Source: Pseudomonas sp. 2FG (lineage in GTDB: Bacteria; Pseudomonadota; Gammaproteobacteria; Pseudomonadales; Pseudomonadaceae). Taken from it: DNA of 64,000 bases. Location: assembly GCF_005502935.1 (NCBI RefSeq), contig NZ_SCMP01000005.1, forward strand, positions 184,695-248,694. The letters run 5' to 3'. Below, one piece after another: positions 46,098 to 55,253 of the stretch. The notes beneath the pieces are model-generated. The model was not told where the DNA came from and searched no databases. It saw only the letters and a program-made list of their open reading frames with translations. The stretch's first letter is position 1, and each line of letters opens with the position of its first letter. Position numbers and translations under genes: made by a program.

Positions 46098-48581
46098 ATG
46101 AGGCAGAAACGGATGCGCGACAAACCCCGCCTGTTCGGGCTGATCTGGCCCTTTATCGCCATAGTGTTGCTGCAGGCGTTGCTCGCGGGCTTGAGCCTGG
46201 ATCTGCTCTCCTCGGTGCGCGCCTACGTCGGTGGCGAGAGCCTGTGGTCCAAGGGGCAGAAGGACGCCGTCTACTACCTCAACCTGTATGCCGATAGCCA
46301 CATCGAGGCCGACTACCGCGACTACCAGGCGGCCATCGCGGTGCCGCTGGGCGATCACGCCGCACGGCTCGCGCTCGAGCGTCCCGACCCCGATCTGACA
46401 GCGGCCCGCGCCGGTTTTCGGCAGGGTGGCAGCCATCCCCAGGACATTCCCGACCTGATCTGGTTGTTCCGCCACTTCCGCCACTTCAGCTATCTGGAGA
46501 ACGCCATCGAGCACTGGGTCGTCGGCGACCGCTACCTGCTGGAGCTGACCGACGTGGCCGCGACGATGCACGCCGGCATAGCCGGCGGCCTGGCCGGCAG
46601 CGATGAGATCAACCGCTGGAAGGCGCAGATCCATGCCCTCAACGCTGGCGTCACGCCGATCGCCAAGGCCTTTTCCGACGCGCTCGGCGCAGGCTCGCGC
46701 TTCATCCAGCGGCTGCTGCTGGCGGTCAACCTGGCCACCGCCGCCATCCTGATCCTGCTGGCGGTGCTGCGCACGAGCAAGCTGCTGGCTCAGCGTCAGG
46801 CGTTCGAGCACGCGCTGCACGCGGAAAAGGAACGCGCGCAGACCACCCTGGCGTCGATCGGCGACGCGGTGATCAGCACCGACAGCGCCGGGCGCATGGC
46901 GTACATGAACCCGGCGGCCGAGCGGCTCACCGCGTGGCGGGCCGAGCAGGCCCGCGGCTTGCCGCTGCTGTCGCTGTTTCGCCTGGTCGATGAGGACAGC
47001 CAGCAGGAGGGCCTGACGCTGATCGAGCAGATCCTCGACGGCAAGATCGACGGCGGCAGCGCCCACGCGCAGCAGGTGGTCCGCCTCGATGGCAGCACGG
47101 TGGCCGTTGCGCTGGTCGGCGCGCCTATCCAGATCGACGGCAAGATCGCTGGCGCGGTGCTGGTGCTCCATGACATGACGCGCGAGCGCCAGTACATTGC
47201 CAGCCTGTCCTGGCAGGCGTCGCACGATGCGCTCACCGGCCTGGCCAACCGCCGCGAGTTCGAACATCGGCTGGAGCAGGCGCTGGGCAAGCTCGACCGC
47301 CATCCGGGGCAGCACGCGCTGATGTTCCTCGATCTCGACCAGTTCAAGGTGGTCAACGACACCTGTGGCCACGCCGCCGGCGACCAGCTGTTGCGCCAGG
47401 TCTGTAGCCTGCTGCAACGGCGCCTGCGCGAAGGCGACACGCTGGCGCGGCTGGGCGGCGATGAATTCGGCATCCTCCTGGAAAACTGCCCGGCCGAACC
47501 GGCCGCCCAGATCGCCGAACTGCTGCGCCTGAGCGTGCAGGACCTGCACTTCGTCTGGGGCGGGCGCTCCTTCAGCATCGGCGTGAGCATTGGCCTGGTG
47601 CATATCGCGCAGGCGCGGACCACGTTGGCAGAGGCGCTGCGGGCGGCCGACCTGGCCTGCTATATGGCCAAGGAAAAAGGCCGCAACCGCGTGCAGCTCT
47701 ATCACCCGGAGGATTCGGAGCTGTCGCTGCGCTTCGGCGAGATGGCCTGGGTGCAGCGCATCCATCAGGCGCTGGAGGAGGAGCGCTTCTGCCTGTACGC
47801 CCAGGAAATTGCCCGGCTCGGCCAGGGCGAGAGTGTCGGCACCCATCTCGAACTGCTGCTGCGGCTGCGCGACGAGGAGGGCCAGCTGGTGCCGCCGATC
47901 CGCTTCATTCCGGCCGCCGAACGCTATGGCCTGATGCCGCTGATCGACCGCTGGGTGGTGAAGAACGCCTTCGGCATTCTCGCCGCGCGCCTGGCCGGGG
48001 CACAGGCCGAGCCGATCGCCACCTGCGCCATCAACCTGTCCGGCACCACCTTCGGCGACGAGACCTTCCTCGACTTCCTGTGCGAACAGTTCAAGCAGCA
48101 CAGGATTCCCGCGCAGCTGATCTGCTTCGAGATCACCGAAACCAGCGCCATCGCCAACCTCGCCAGCGCCGCCCGCTTCATCAACGAGCTGCAGGCGCTG
48201 GGCTGCCGTTTCTCACTCGATGACTTCGGCGCCGGCATGTCCTCCTTCACCTACCTCAAACATTTGCCGGTGGACTACCTGAAGATCGATGGCGGCTTCG
48301 TCAAGGACATGCTCGACGACCCGATCGACCGTGCCATGGTCGAGTCGATCAACCACATCGGTCATGTGATGGGCAAACGCACCATCGCCGAGTTCGTCGA
48401 AACGCCGCAGATCATCCAGGCGCTGAGGGCGATGGGCGTCGACTATGCCCAGGGTTATGCCATCGCCCGCCCGCAGCCGTTCACCAGCCATAACAGGCTA
48501 AGAGGCGACTCGGGCAATGCCAGCCTGGAGCACGGCTCGGCACAGCCGCCGGTGGGCGACCTGTACGTTCAGGGCGACTAA
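46098..48581 (+). CDS. Membrane PAS-GGDEF-EAL c-di-GMP enzyme
   Basis: This 827-residue inner-membrane protein has TM helices at about 14-36 and 212-232, a periplasmic sensor between them, a PAS domain (about 250-370), a GGDEF domain with intact RLGGDEF and an I-site REGD five residues before it, and an EAL domain. The EAL signature is ELL in THLELLLRL, but EITET, NLSG, DDFGAG, LKIDGGF and the final EFVET are all present, so phosphodiesterase activity is plausible. It is unlike LapD, whose catalytic domains are degenerate and whose sensor is different. No partner is adjacent. Confidence 0.9.
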   Translation: MRQKRMRDKPRLFGLIWPFIAIVLLQALLAGLSLDLLSSVRAYVGGESLWSKGQKDAVYYLNLYADSHIEADYRDYQAAIAVPLGDHAARLALERPDPDLTAARAGFRQGGSHPQDIPDLIWLFRHFRHFSYLENAIEHWVVGDRYLLELTDVAATMHAGIAGGLAGSDEINRWKAQIHALNAGVTPIAKAFSDALGAGSRFIQRLLLAVNLATAAILILLAVLRTSKLLAQRQAFEHALHAEKERAQTTLASIGDAVISTDSAGRMAYMNPAAERLTAWRAEQARGLPLLSLFRLVDEDSQQEGLTLIEQILDGKIDGGSAHAQQVVRLDGSTVAVALVGAPIQIDGKIAGAVLVLHDMTRERQYIASLSWQASHDALTGLANRREFEHRLEQALGKLDRHPGQHALMFLDLDQFKVVNDTCGHAAGDQLLRQVCSLLQRRLREGDTLARLGGDEFGILLENCPAEPAAQIAELLRLSVQDLHFVWGGRSFSIGVSIGLVHIAQARTTLAEALRAADLACYMAKEKGRNRVQLYHPEDSELSLRFGEMAWVQRIHQALEEERFCLYAQEIARLGQGESVGTHLELLLRLRDEEGQLVPPIRFIPAAERYGLMPLIDRWVVKNAFGILAARLAGAQAEPIATCAINLSGTTFGDETFLDFLCEQFKQHRIPAQLICFEITETSAIANLASAARFINELQALGCRFSLDDFGAGMSSFTYLKHLPVDYLKIDGGFVKDMLDDPIDRAMVESINHIGHVMGKRTIAEFVETPQIIQALRAMGVDYAQGYAIARPQPFTSHNRLRGDSGNASLEHGSAQPPVGDLYVQGD

Positions 48582-48821
48582 CCTGGCAGCCGAGCGCACC
48601 GCTTTGGCAAATAATCGTTACGGATGACAAGCCGCTGCAGTGAGGCACTCGCCACTTTTCTGGAGTGTAAGGAAAAGTTGCCATATGAGCCGCGCGCAAG
48701 CCCTGATAAGGCTCTGCACTGCGCTTGTCCGACCCTCGGGCAAGGGTTGTTATGAGGCTATCCGCAGCGTCTGGCTGGTATCGAGCAAGCGCTGAGCCGA
48801 CAACAACAACGAGGAGGCGCA

Positions 48822-49916
48822 ATGACCGCCGTGAACAAGATCGAGCAGCACAACCCGATTGGTACCGACGGTTTCGAATTCGTCGAATACACCGCGCCGA
48901 CGCCCGAGGGCATTCAGCAGCTGCGTGAGCTGTTCACCGCCATGGGTTTCACCGAAACCGCCAAACACCGCTCCAAGGAAGTCTTTCTGTTCCAGCAGAA
49001 CGACATCAATTTCGTCCTCAACGGCAGCCCCACCGGCCATGTCCGTGAGTTCGGCGAGAAGCACGGCCCGAGTGCCTGCGCCATGGCCTTCCGGGTCAAG
49101 AATGCCGCCCAGGCGGCCGCCTATGTCGAGGCCCAGGGCGCCACACTGGTCGGCAGCCACGCCAACTTCGGCGAGCTGAACATCCCCTGCGTCGAGGGCA
49201 TCGGCGGCTCCTTGCTGTACCTGGTCGATCGCTACCCCAACGAGAGCAGCGACAAGAGCATCTACGACGTCGACTTCGAGTACATCGAAGGCCGCACGCC
49301 GCAGGACAATGCGGTCGGCCTGATGGAACTGGATCACCTGACCCACAACGTCAAGCGTGGGCAGATGGACGTCTGGTCCGGCTTCTACGAGCGCATCGCC
49401 AACTTCCGCGAGATCCGTTACTTCGATATCGAAGGCAAACTCACCGGCCTGCTGTCGCGCGCCATGACCGCGCCGTGCGGCAAGATCCGTATCCCGATCA
49501 ACGAATCGGCGGATGATAAATCGCAGATCGAAGAGTTTATCCGCGAGTACCACGGCGAGGGCATCCAGCACATCGCCCTGGCCAGCGAAGACATCTACGC
49601 GACCGTGCGCAAGCTGCGCGCCAACGGTGTGGACTTCATGAAAACGCCGGACACCTATTATGCCAAGGTCGATCAGCGCGTCGCCGGCCACGGCGAGCCC
49701 ACCGAGGTGTTGCGCGAACTGAACATCCTGATCGACGGCGCGCCGGGTGACGACGGCATCCTGCTGCAGATTTTCACCAATACCGTGATCGGCCCGATCT
49801 TCTTCGAGATCATCCAGCGCAAGGGCAATCAGGGCTTCGGCGAGGGCAATTTCAAGGCCTTGTTCGAGTCCATCGAGGAGGATCAGATCAAGCGCGGCGT
49901 ACTCAAGGCCGAGTGA
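48822..49916 (+). CDS. hpd: 4-hydroxyphenylpyruvate dioxygenase
   Basis: This 364-residue Fe(II) enzyme converts 4-hydroxyphenylpyruvate to homogentisate. The metal ligands are His172 (ELDHLTHNV), His250 (GIQHIAL) and Glu329 (FFEIIQR), in two vicinal-oxygen-chelate domains. GAGGAGG precedes ATG 48822. It is the first gene of the hpd-hmgA-fahA-maiA group. A weak TGTAAG-N6-TTGCCA element near 48677 could be a poor PhhR site. Confidence 0.96.
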   Translation: MTAVNKIEQHNPIGTDGFEFVEYTAPTPEGIQQLRELFTAMGFTETAKHRSKEVFLFQQNDINFVLNGSPTGHVREFGEKHGPSACAMAFRVKNAAQAAAYVEAQGATLVGSHANFGELNIPCVEGIGGSLLYLVDRYPNESSDKSIYDVDFEYIEGRTPQDNAVGLMELDHLTHNVKRGQMDVWSGFYERIANFREIRYFDIEGKLTGLLSRAMTAPCGKIRIPINESADDKSQIEEFIREYHGEGIQHIALASEDIYATVRKLRANGVDFMKTPDTYYAKVDQRVAGHGEPTEVLRELNILIDGAPGDDGILLQIFTNTVIGPIFFEIIQRKGNQGFGEGNFKALFESIEEDQIKRGVLKAE

Positions 49917-49928
49917 CCTGGTGCCTGG

Positions 49929-49986
49929 CGTAGGGTGCGCCGCGCGCACCGGGGCCGAGGTAATGGTGCGCACAGCGCACCCTACG
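49929..49986. repeat. GTAGGGTGCGC palindromic repeat (hpd/hmgA junction)
   Basis: CGTAGGGTGCGCCGCGCGCACC and GGTGCGCACAGCGCACCCTACG form a long imperfect hairpin that ends about 13 bases before hmgA, next to its ribosome binding site. Confidence 0.87.
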
Positions 49987-49999
49987 ATGGAGTTCTGAC

Positions 50000-51139
50000 A
50001 TGAGCCGTAAATGGATCAGCTTCCCCCTGCGTGAAGGCGAGTGCTCACGGCAGGCGCATTGCGATTTCCCGGCAGGCACTTACGAGCGGGAAATGGGCCG
50101 CGAAGGTTTCTTCGGCCCGGCTTCGCACCTGCACCACAAGCACCCGCCCACCGGTTGGATCGATTGGCAGGGGCCGTTGCGGCCCCACGCCTTCAACTTC
50201 AACCAGCTCTCCAGCGAGCGCGATTGCCCGCTGGAAGCGCCGGTCACCCTGCATAACGGCGACATGAAGCTGCGGGTGTGGAAGACCCACGGCGCCATGC
50301 GCCACCTGGTACGCAACGGCGACGGCGATGACCTGCTGTTCATCCACGAGGGCGCGGGGCACTTCTACTGCGACTTCGGCCACCTGGAGTTCCGCGACGG
50401 CGATTACCTGATGGTGCCGCGTGGCACCGCCTGGCGCATCGAGGCCAGTGAGCCGACCTTTATGCTGCTGATCGAGAACACCGACGGTGCCTATCAACTG
50501 CCGGACAAGGGCCTGGTTGGCCCCCATGCGATCTTCGATCCGGCGGTGCTCGACCATCCGCATCTCGACGACGCGTTCAAGGCCCAGCAGGACGAGAACA
50601 CCTGGCAGGTGCGCATCAAGCGGCGCAACCAGATCAGCACCGTGACCTATCCGTATAACCCGCTGGACGTGGTCGGCTGGCATGGCGACAACACCGTGGT
50701 GCGTCTCAACTGGCGGGATATCCGCCCGCTGATGAGCCATCGCTACCACCTGCCGCCGTCGGCGCACACCACCTTTGTGGCCAACGGCTTCGTGGTCTGC
50801 ACGTTCTGTCCGCGCCCGGTCGAAAGTGACCCAGGTGCGCTGAAGGTGCCGTTCTATCACAACAACGACGACTACGACGAAGTGCTGTTTTACCACCGTG
50901 GCAACTTCTTCAGCCGCGACAACATCGAGGCCGGGATGGTCACCTTGCACCCCTGCGGCTTCCCCCACGGGCCGCACCCGAAGGCGCTGAAGAAGAGCCA
51001 GGACGCCCCGGCCAGCTTCGCCGACGAGGTGGCAGTGATGATCGATACCCGCCGCGCCCTGGAGATAGACCCGGCCGCCGCGCAGGTCGATGTCCCCGAA
51101 TACGTGAACTCCTGGCGTGCGCCAGGGAAAGACAGTTGA
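50000..51139 (+). CDS. hmgA: Homogentisate 1,2-dioxygenase (short form)
   Basis: This 379-residue cupin-fold Fe(II) dioxygenase should open the homogentisate ring to maleylacetoacetate. The metal-binding region is visible in FYHNNDDYDEVLFYHRG and TLHPCGFPHGPHP. It is about 50 residues shorter than the classical HmgA of P. aeruginosa (about 430) and belongs to a divergent bacterial branch. Assignment rests on this similarity and on its place between hpd and fahA. GGAG precedes the ATG within the edge of a repeat. Confidence 0.88.
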   Translation: MSRKWISFPLREGECSRQAHCDFPAGTYEREMGREGFFGPASHLHHKHPPTGWIDWQGPLRPHAFNFNQLSSERDCPLEAPVTLHNGDMKLRVWKTHGAMRHLVRNGDGDDLLFIHEGAGHFYCDFGHLEFRDGDYLMVPRGTAWRIEASEPTFMLLIENTDGAYQLPDKGLVGPHAIFDPAVLDHPHLDDAFKAQQDENTWQVRIKRRNQISTVTYPYNPLDVVGWHGDNTVVRLNWRDIRPLMSHRYHLPPSAHTTFVANGFVVCTFCPRPVESDPGALKVPFYHNNDDYDEVLFYHRGNFFSRDNIEAGMVTLHPCGFPHGPHPKALKKSQDAPASFADEVAVMIDTRRALEIDPAAAQVDVPEYVNSWRAPGKDS

Positions 51140-51140
51140 A

Positions 51141-51203
51141 GTAGGGTGCGCCGTGCGCACCTTGATCATCGCCCAGACAAGTGGTGCGCAGGGCGCACCC
51201 TAC
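51141..51203. repeat. GTAGGGTGCGC palindromic repeat (hmgA/fahA junction)
   Basis: GTAGGGTGCGCCGTGCGCACC and GGTGCGCAGGGCGCACCCTAC enclose a 20-base centre. The repeat begins two bases after the hmgA stop and ends ten bases before fahA. Confidence 0.87.
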
Positions 51204-51213
51204 AGGTTGAACT

Positions 51214-52197
51214 ATGAAACTCGCCTCTCTGAATCAAGGCCGTGACGGCGTGCTGGTCGTGGTCTCCCGCGACCTCAGCCGTGCGGTGAAAGTCCCGGCG
51301 ATTGCTGCGACCCTACAGGCGGCACTGGATGATTGGGCGGCCAAGCGCCCGCAGCTGGACGCGGTGTACCAGCGGCTGAACGATGGCCTGGAAGCCGGCG
51401 CCTTCGCCTTCGAGCAGAGCGCCTGCGCCAGCCCGCTGCCGCGCGCCTATCACTGGGCCGATGGCAGTGCCTACGTCAACCACGTCGAGCTGGTGCGCAA
51501 GGCCCGTGGCGCCGAGATGCCGGAATCCTTCTGGCATGACCCGCTGATGTATCAGGGCGGCGCGGACAGCTTTATCCCGCCCCACAGCCCGATTCGCATG
51601 GCCGACGAGGCCTGGGGCATCGACCTGGAGGCCGAGCTGGCGGTGATCACCGACGACGTGCCGATGGGCGCCTCGGCGGCCGAAGCGGCCGCGCACATTC
51701 AGTTGCTGATGCTGGTCAACGACGTGTCGCTGCGCAATCTGATTCCCGGCGAGCTGGCCAAGGGCTTCGGCTTCTACCAGAGCAAGCCGTCCTCCAGTTT
51801 CTCGCCGGTGGCGGTGACGCCGGACGAGCTGGGCGATACCTGGCGCGAGGGCAAGGTGCATCGGCCGCTGGTCTCGCAGATCAACGGCCAGCTGTTCGGC
51901 CAGCCGGATGCCGGCGTCGACATGACCTTCAACTTCCCGACCCTGGTCGCTCATGCCGCCAAGACCCGGCCGCTGGGAACCGGCACCATCATCGGCTCCG
52001 GCACCGTGTCGAACTATGACCGCAGCGCCGGTTCCAGCTGCCTGGCCGAAAAACGCATGTTGGAAATCGTCGAGCACGGCGAGGCGAAAACCCCGTTCCT
52101 CAAGTTCGGTGACCGGGTGCGTATCGAGATGTTCGACGCCCATGGGCAAAGCATCTTCGGCGCTATCGAGCAGGCGGTGGAGCGTTACGAGGCGTAG
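51214..52197 (+). CDS. fahA: Fumarylacetoacetase (short-form FAH family)
   Basis: This 327-residue FAH-family hydrolase should split fumarylacetoacetate to fumarate and acetoacetate. The metal-binding acidic residues lie in DEAWGIDLEAELAVI and NDVSLRN, and SGTVSN plus GDRVRIE are typical of the fold. It is about 100 residues shorter than the FahA of P. aeruginosa, matching the short branch seen with the short HmgA. The stop codon TAG is inside a palindromic repeat. Confidence 0.88.
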   Translation: MKLASLNQGRDGVLVVVSRDLSRAVKVPAIAATLQAALDDWAAKRPQLDAVYQRLNDGLEAGAFAFEQSACASPLPRAYHWADGSAYVNHVELVRKARGAEMPESFWHDPLMYQGGADSFIPPHSPIRMADEAWGIDLEAELAVITDDVPMGASAAEAAAHIQLLMLVNDVSLRNLIPGELAKGFGFYQSKPSSSFSPVAVTPDELGDTWREGKVHRPLVSQINGQLFGQPDAGVDMTFNFPTLVAHAAKTRPLGTGTIIGSGTVSNYDRSAGSSCLAEKRMLEIVEHGEAKTPFLKFGDRVRIEMFDAHGQSIFGAIEQAVERYEA

Positions 52198-52274
52198 GGT
52201 GGATGTCGTTTTTCACATCCACCAATGGGTGAACGAGCATCCGGTGGAAAACGCTTCGCGGTTTTCCACCCTAC
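52193..52274. repeat. TAGGGTGGA palindromic repeat (fahA/maiA junction)
   Basis: CGTAGGGTGGATGTCGTTTT and an inverted AAAACGCTTCGCGGTTTTCC-type arm ending CCACCCTAC form a variant of the GTAGGGTG family with different interior. It supplies the fahA stop codon and ends 24 bases before maiA. Confidence 0.8.
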
Positions 52275-52298
52275 AGCACTGACAAAGGACGAAAACCG

Positions 52299-52940
52299 AT
52301 GTTGACGCTCTATTCCTACTGGCGCTCCAGCGCCGCCTATCGGGTGCGCATCGCGCTTAACCTGAAGGGGCTGGCCTACCAGCAAGTGCCGGTGCATCTG
52401 GTCAAGGATGGCGGCCAGCAGCATGCGGCCGACTACCTGGCGCTGAATCCGCAGGGTTTGGTGCCGCTGCTGGTCGATGGCCAGACGAAGATCGCGCAGT
52501 CCCTGGCGATTCTCGAATACCTGGAAGAAACCCACCCGCAACCGGCACTGCTCCCGAGCGATCCGGCCCAGCGCGCGCAGGTGCGCGCATTGGCGCTGCA
52601 TATCGCCTGCGATATCCACCCGCTGAACAATCTGCGGGTGTTGCAATACTTGTCCGGCACCTTGGGGGTTGAGAACGAGGCGAAAGACACCTGGTATCGG
52701 CACTGGGTGGACGTCGGCCTGGCGGCCGTGGAGCAGGGACTGCTGTGCTTGCCCGGTCGTCTGTCACTGGGCGAGCGGCCGGGCTATCTGGAGGCCTGCT
52801 TGATTCCGCAGGTATACAATGCGCGCCGTTTTAACTGTGACCTCAATGCGTACCCGCGCATCCTCGATCTGGTCGCCCGCTGTGAATCCCTCGATGCGTT
52901 CAAGAACGCCGCTCCGGAGGTGCAGCCCGACGCTCAGTAA
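52299..52940 (+). CDS. maiA: Maleylacetoacetate isomerase
   Basis: This 213-residue zeta-class glutathione transferase isomerises maleylacetoacetate to fumarylacetoacetate. The N-terminal motif YWRSSAAYRVRIALNLKGL contains the SSxxxxVR glutathione/active-site signature of the zeta class, and NPQGLVPLLVDG and QSLAILEYLEETHP follow as expected. AAAGGAC lies upstream of the ATG. It closes the four-gene homogentisate pathway group and precedes aroP by 108 bases. Confidence 0.95.
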   Translation: MLTLYSYWRSSAAYRVRIALNLKGLAYQQVPVHLVKDGGQQHAADYLALNPQGLVPLLVDGQTKIAQSLAILEYLEETHPQPALLPSDPAQRAQVRALALHIACDIHPLNNLRVLQYLSGTLGVENEAKDTWYRHWVDVGLAAVEQGLLCLPGRLSLGERPGYLEACLIPQVYNARRFNCDLNAYPRILDLVARCESLDAFKNAAPEVQPDAQ

Positions 52941-53016
52941 GGGGTCCGCAACTAACTGCAAAGGCTTACCCGCCTTGCTGAATTCCGCCGCACCACAAGC
53001 GCGGCGGGTCCGATCC

Positions 53017-53043
53017 CGTCACAGATAAAAACAAAAGGTGACG
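53017..53043 (+). promoter_or_regulatory. CGTCAC-N15-GTGACG dyad over the aroP ribosome binding site
   Basis: A 6-bp inverted repeat spans the AAAAGGTG ribosome binding site of aroP. A GC-rich inverted repeat (CCGCCGC/GCGGCGG) lies just upstream at about 52985-53007. Either could affect aroP translation or serve as a regulator site; this is pattern only. Confidence 0.3.
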
Positions 53044-53048
53044 TCCCA

Positions 53049-54473
53049 ATGCAGCATGACACTCCTCACTCAGGCGAGCTCAAACGCGGCCTGAAGAATC
53101 GCCATATCCAGCTGATCGCCCTCGGTGGCGCCATCGGCACCGGTTTGTTCCTCGGCTCGGCCGGGGTGCTCAAGTCCGCCGGCCCGTCGATGATCCTCGG
53201 CTACGCCATCTGCGGTTTTATCGCCTTCCTGATCATGCGCCAGCTTGGTGAAATGATCGTCGAAGAGCCGGTAGCCGGCTCCTTCAGCCATTTTGCCCAC
53301 AAGTACTGGGGCGGTTTCGCCGGCTTCCTCTCGGGCTGGAACTGCTGGGTGCTGTACATCCTGGTGGGTATGTCGGAGCTGACCGCGGTCGGCAAGTACA
53401 TTCATTACTGGTGGCCGGATGTCCCGACCTGGGCCACCGCGGCGGTGTTCTTCGTCATGGTCAACGCGATCAACCTGGCCAACGTCAAGCTGTTCGGCGA
53501 GGCGGAGTTCTGGTTCGCCATGATCAAGGTGGTGGCGATCATCGGCATGATAGTGCTCGGCTGCTACCTGCTGTTCAGCGGCGCCGGCGGCGAGCAGGCC
53601 GCGGTGAGCAACCTGTGGGAACATGGCGGCTTCTTCCCCAACGGGCTCGAAGGTCTGGTGATGGCGATGGCCTTCATCATGTTCTCCTTCGGTGGCCTGG
53701 AGATGCTCGGTTTCACCGCGGCCGAGGCCGACCAGCCGAAAACCGTGATCCCGAAAGCGATCAACCAGGTGATCTACCGCATTCTGATCTTCTACGTCGG
53801 CGCGCTGGTCGTGCTGCTCTCTCTGACTCCCTGGGATGCCCTGCTGCAGAGCATCAACAGTGCCGGTGACCCCTACAGCGGCAGCCCGTTCGTCCAGGTG
53901 TTCTCGCTGCTGGGTAGCGATACCGCCGCGCACATCCTCAACTTCGTGGTGCTCACCGCCGCGCTGTCGGTCTACAACAGCGGCACCTACTGCAACGGTC
54001 GCATGCTCCTGGGCCTGGCCGAGCAGGGCGATGCGCCGAAGTCGCTGGCCAAGGTCGACAAGCGCGGCGTGCCGGTGCGTGCGCTGGTGCTCTCGGCGCT
54101 GGTGACCTTCCTCGCCGTGGTGGTCAACTACCTGGTGCCGCAGAATGCGCTGGAACTGCTGATGTCGCTGGTGGTGGCGGCGCTGGTGATCAACTGGGCG
54201 ATGATCAGCTATTCGCACCTGAAGTTCCGCCAGCGCATGGATCGCGATGCTGTGCGCACGGGGTTCCGTGCCTTCTGGTACCCCTTCGGCAACTACCTGT
54301 GCCTGGCCTTCGTGCTGTTCATCCTCGGCGTCATGCTGCTGATCCCTGGGATCCAGGTGTCGGTCTACGCGATTCCGTTCTGGCTGGTGTTTATGTGGGG
54401 TTGCTACCGCCTCAAGCTGTCCAAAGCTAAAGCCACGGCGGATCTGTTCGGCGCCAGTTCGGCAGTCGAGTAA
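53049..54473 (+). CDS. aroP: Aromatic amino acid permease AroP
   Basis: This 474-residue APC-superfamily proton symporter has 12 helices. ELKRGLKNRHIQLIALGGAIGTGLFLG is the N-terminal signature of the AroP/PheP/ProY branch, and GLEMLGFTAAEADQP is a typical loop. It probably imports phenylalanine, tyrosine and tryptophan. The location between the tyrosine-degradation genes and phhCBA supports the substrate; from memory, P. aeruginosa has aroP2 here. Confidence 0.92.
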   Translation: MQHDTPHSGELKRGLKNRHIQLIALGGAIGTGLFLGSAGVLKSAGPSMILGYAICGFIAFLIMRQLGEMIVEEPVAGSFSHFAHKYWGGFAGFLSGWNCWVLYILVGMSELTAVGKYIHYWWPDVPTWATAAVFFVMVNAINLANVKLFGEAEFWFAMIKVVAIIGMIVLGCYLLFSGAGGEQAAVSNLWEHGGFFPNGLEGLVMAMAFIMFSFGGLEMLGFTAAEADQPKTVIPKAINQVIYRILIFYVGALVVLLSLTPWDALLQSINSAGDPYSGSPFVQVFSLLGSDTAAHILNFVVLTAALSVYNSGTYCNGRMLLGLAEQGDAPKSLAKVDKRGVPVRALVLSALVTFLAVVVNYLVPQNALELLMSLVVAALVINWAMISYSHLKFRQRMDRDAVRTGFRAFWYPFGNYLCLAFVLFILGVMLLIPGIQVSVYAIPFWLVFMWGCYRLKLSKAKATADLFGASSAVE

Positions 54474-54509
54474 CCGCGCAACAGTCGGCAGGTACTTGAT
54501 CGGTACGCT

Positions 54510-54548
54510 AAACAACAAACCCGGCTATTAGAGCCGGGTTTGTTGTTT
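54510..54548. terminator. Rho-independent terminator after aroP
   Basis: AAACAACAAACCCGGCT pairs perfectly with AGCCGGGTTTGTTGTTT around a short ATTAG-type loop, 37 bases after the aroP stop. Confidence 0.88.
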
Positions 54549-54645
54549 CAGCAGGGCGGGATTGTGGGTTGGGTTGGATTGGATGAATGCTTGCGCAGGC
54601 GCTCGGGTTATCCTGGCCGCCTCTTTCCTTTTATGTGCTTTCGTC

Positions 54646-55059
54646 ATGCTGGTGATTTCCAACAACGTCCATCTGCCCGATGCCGAGGTCGAGCTGAGCG
54701 CTATCCGCGCCCAGGGTGCCGGTGGGCAGAACGTTAATAAGGTCTCCAGCGCGCTACACCTACGTTTCGACATCAACGCCTCGTCGCTGCCGCCGTTCTA
54801 CAAGGAACGCCTGCTGGCGCTGCGCGACAGCCGCATCACCGGCGATGGCGTGGTGGTGATCAAGGCGCAGCAGTACCGCACTCAGGAACAGAACCGCGCG
54901 GACGCGCTGGAGCGGCTAAAGGAGCTGATTCTGAGTGCCGCCAAGGTGGAAAAAGCCCGCCGTCCGACCAAGCCAACCCTGGGCTCGAAGAAGCGTCGGC
55001 TGGAAGGCAAGAGCCAGCGCGGCTCGATCAAGGCCGGGCGCGGCAAGGTGGATTACTGA
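54646..55059 (+). CDS. arfB: Alternative ribosome-rescue factor ArfB (YaeJ)
   Basis: This 137-residue protein has the release-factor motif [12 protein letters not shown], whose GGQ hydrolyses peptidyl-tRNA on stalled ribosomes, and a basic C-terminal tail ([18 protein letters not shown]) that enters the empty mRNA channel. This is the ArfB layout and length. ATG 54646 matches the family start; its ribosome binding site is weak. A longer in-frame start at 54562 would add a hydrophobic leader and is unlikely. Confidence 0.92.
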   Translation: MLVISNNVHLPDAEVELSAIRAQGAGGQNVNKVSSALHLRFDINASSLPPFYKERLLALRDSRITGDGVVVIKAQQYRTQEQNRADALERLKELILSAAKVEKARRPTKPTLGSKKRRLEGKSQRGSIKAGRGKVDY

Positions 55060-55065
55060 GTTTGT

Positions 55066-55248
55066 CGGTAGGGTGCATTTGCCCGCAGGGCAATGCACCT
55101 CGGGCTGTGTGGTGGCGGTGGATTGCCGCGTTGCGGCGAATCCACCCTACGGGCTCGACCGTGCGCCGGGAGGTAGGGCGGACATACCGCTTGCGGTTTG
55201 TCCGCCGCCTTGAGCGGTGGACAAGGCCGACGCCATGTCCACCCTACG
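55066..55248. repeat. Composite of three TAGGGTG/TAGGGCGGAC palindromic elements
   Basis: GTAGGGTGCATTTGCCC with GGGCAATGCACC, then GGTGGATTGCCGCG with CGGCGAATCCACCCTAC, then GGTAGGGCGGACATACCGC with GCGGTTTGTCCGCC and a closing GTCCACCCTACG. The three elements lie head to tail in the 194-base gap between the convergent arfB and phhC genes and may terminate one or both transcripts. Confidence 0.8.
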
Positions 55249-55253
55249 TCGGA

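Noticed and set aside
45984..48101. Open frame of 705 codons antisense to the GGDEF-EAL gene
   Set aside because: The opposite strand encodes clear PAS, GGDEF and EAL domains; the antisense product has low-complexity composition and no known motif.
48774..48789. Possible sigma-54 promoter TGGCTGGTATCGAGCA before hpd
   Set aside because: GG-N10-GC spacing is met but the rest of the -24/-12 consensus is absent, and such matches are frequent by chance in GC-rich DNA.
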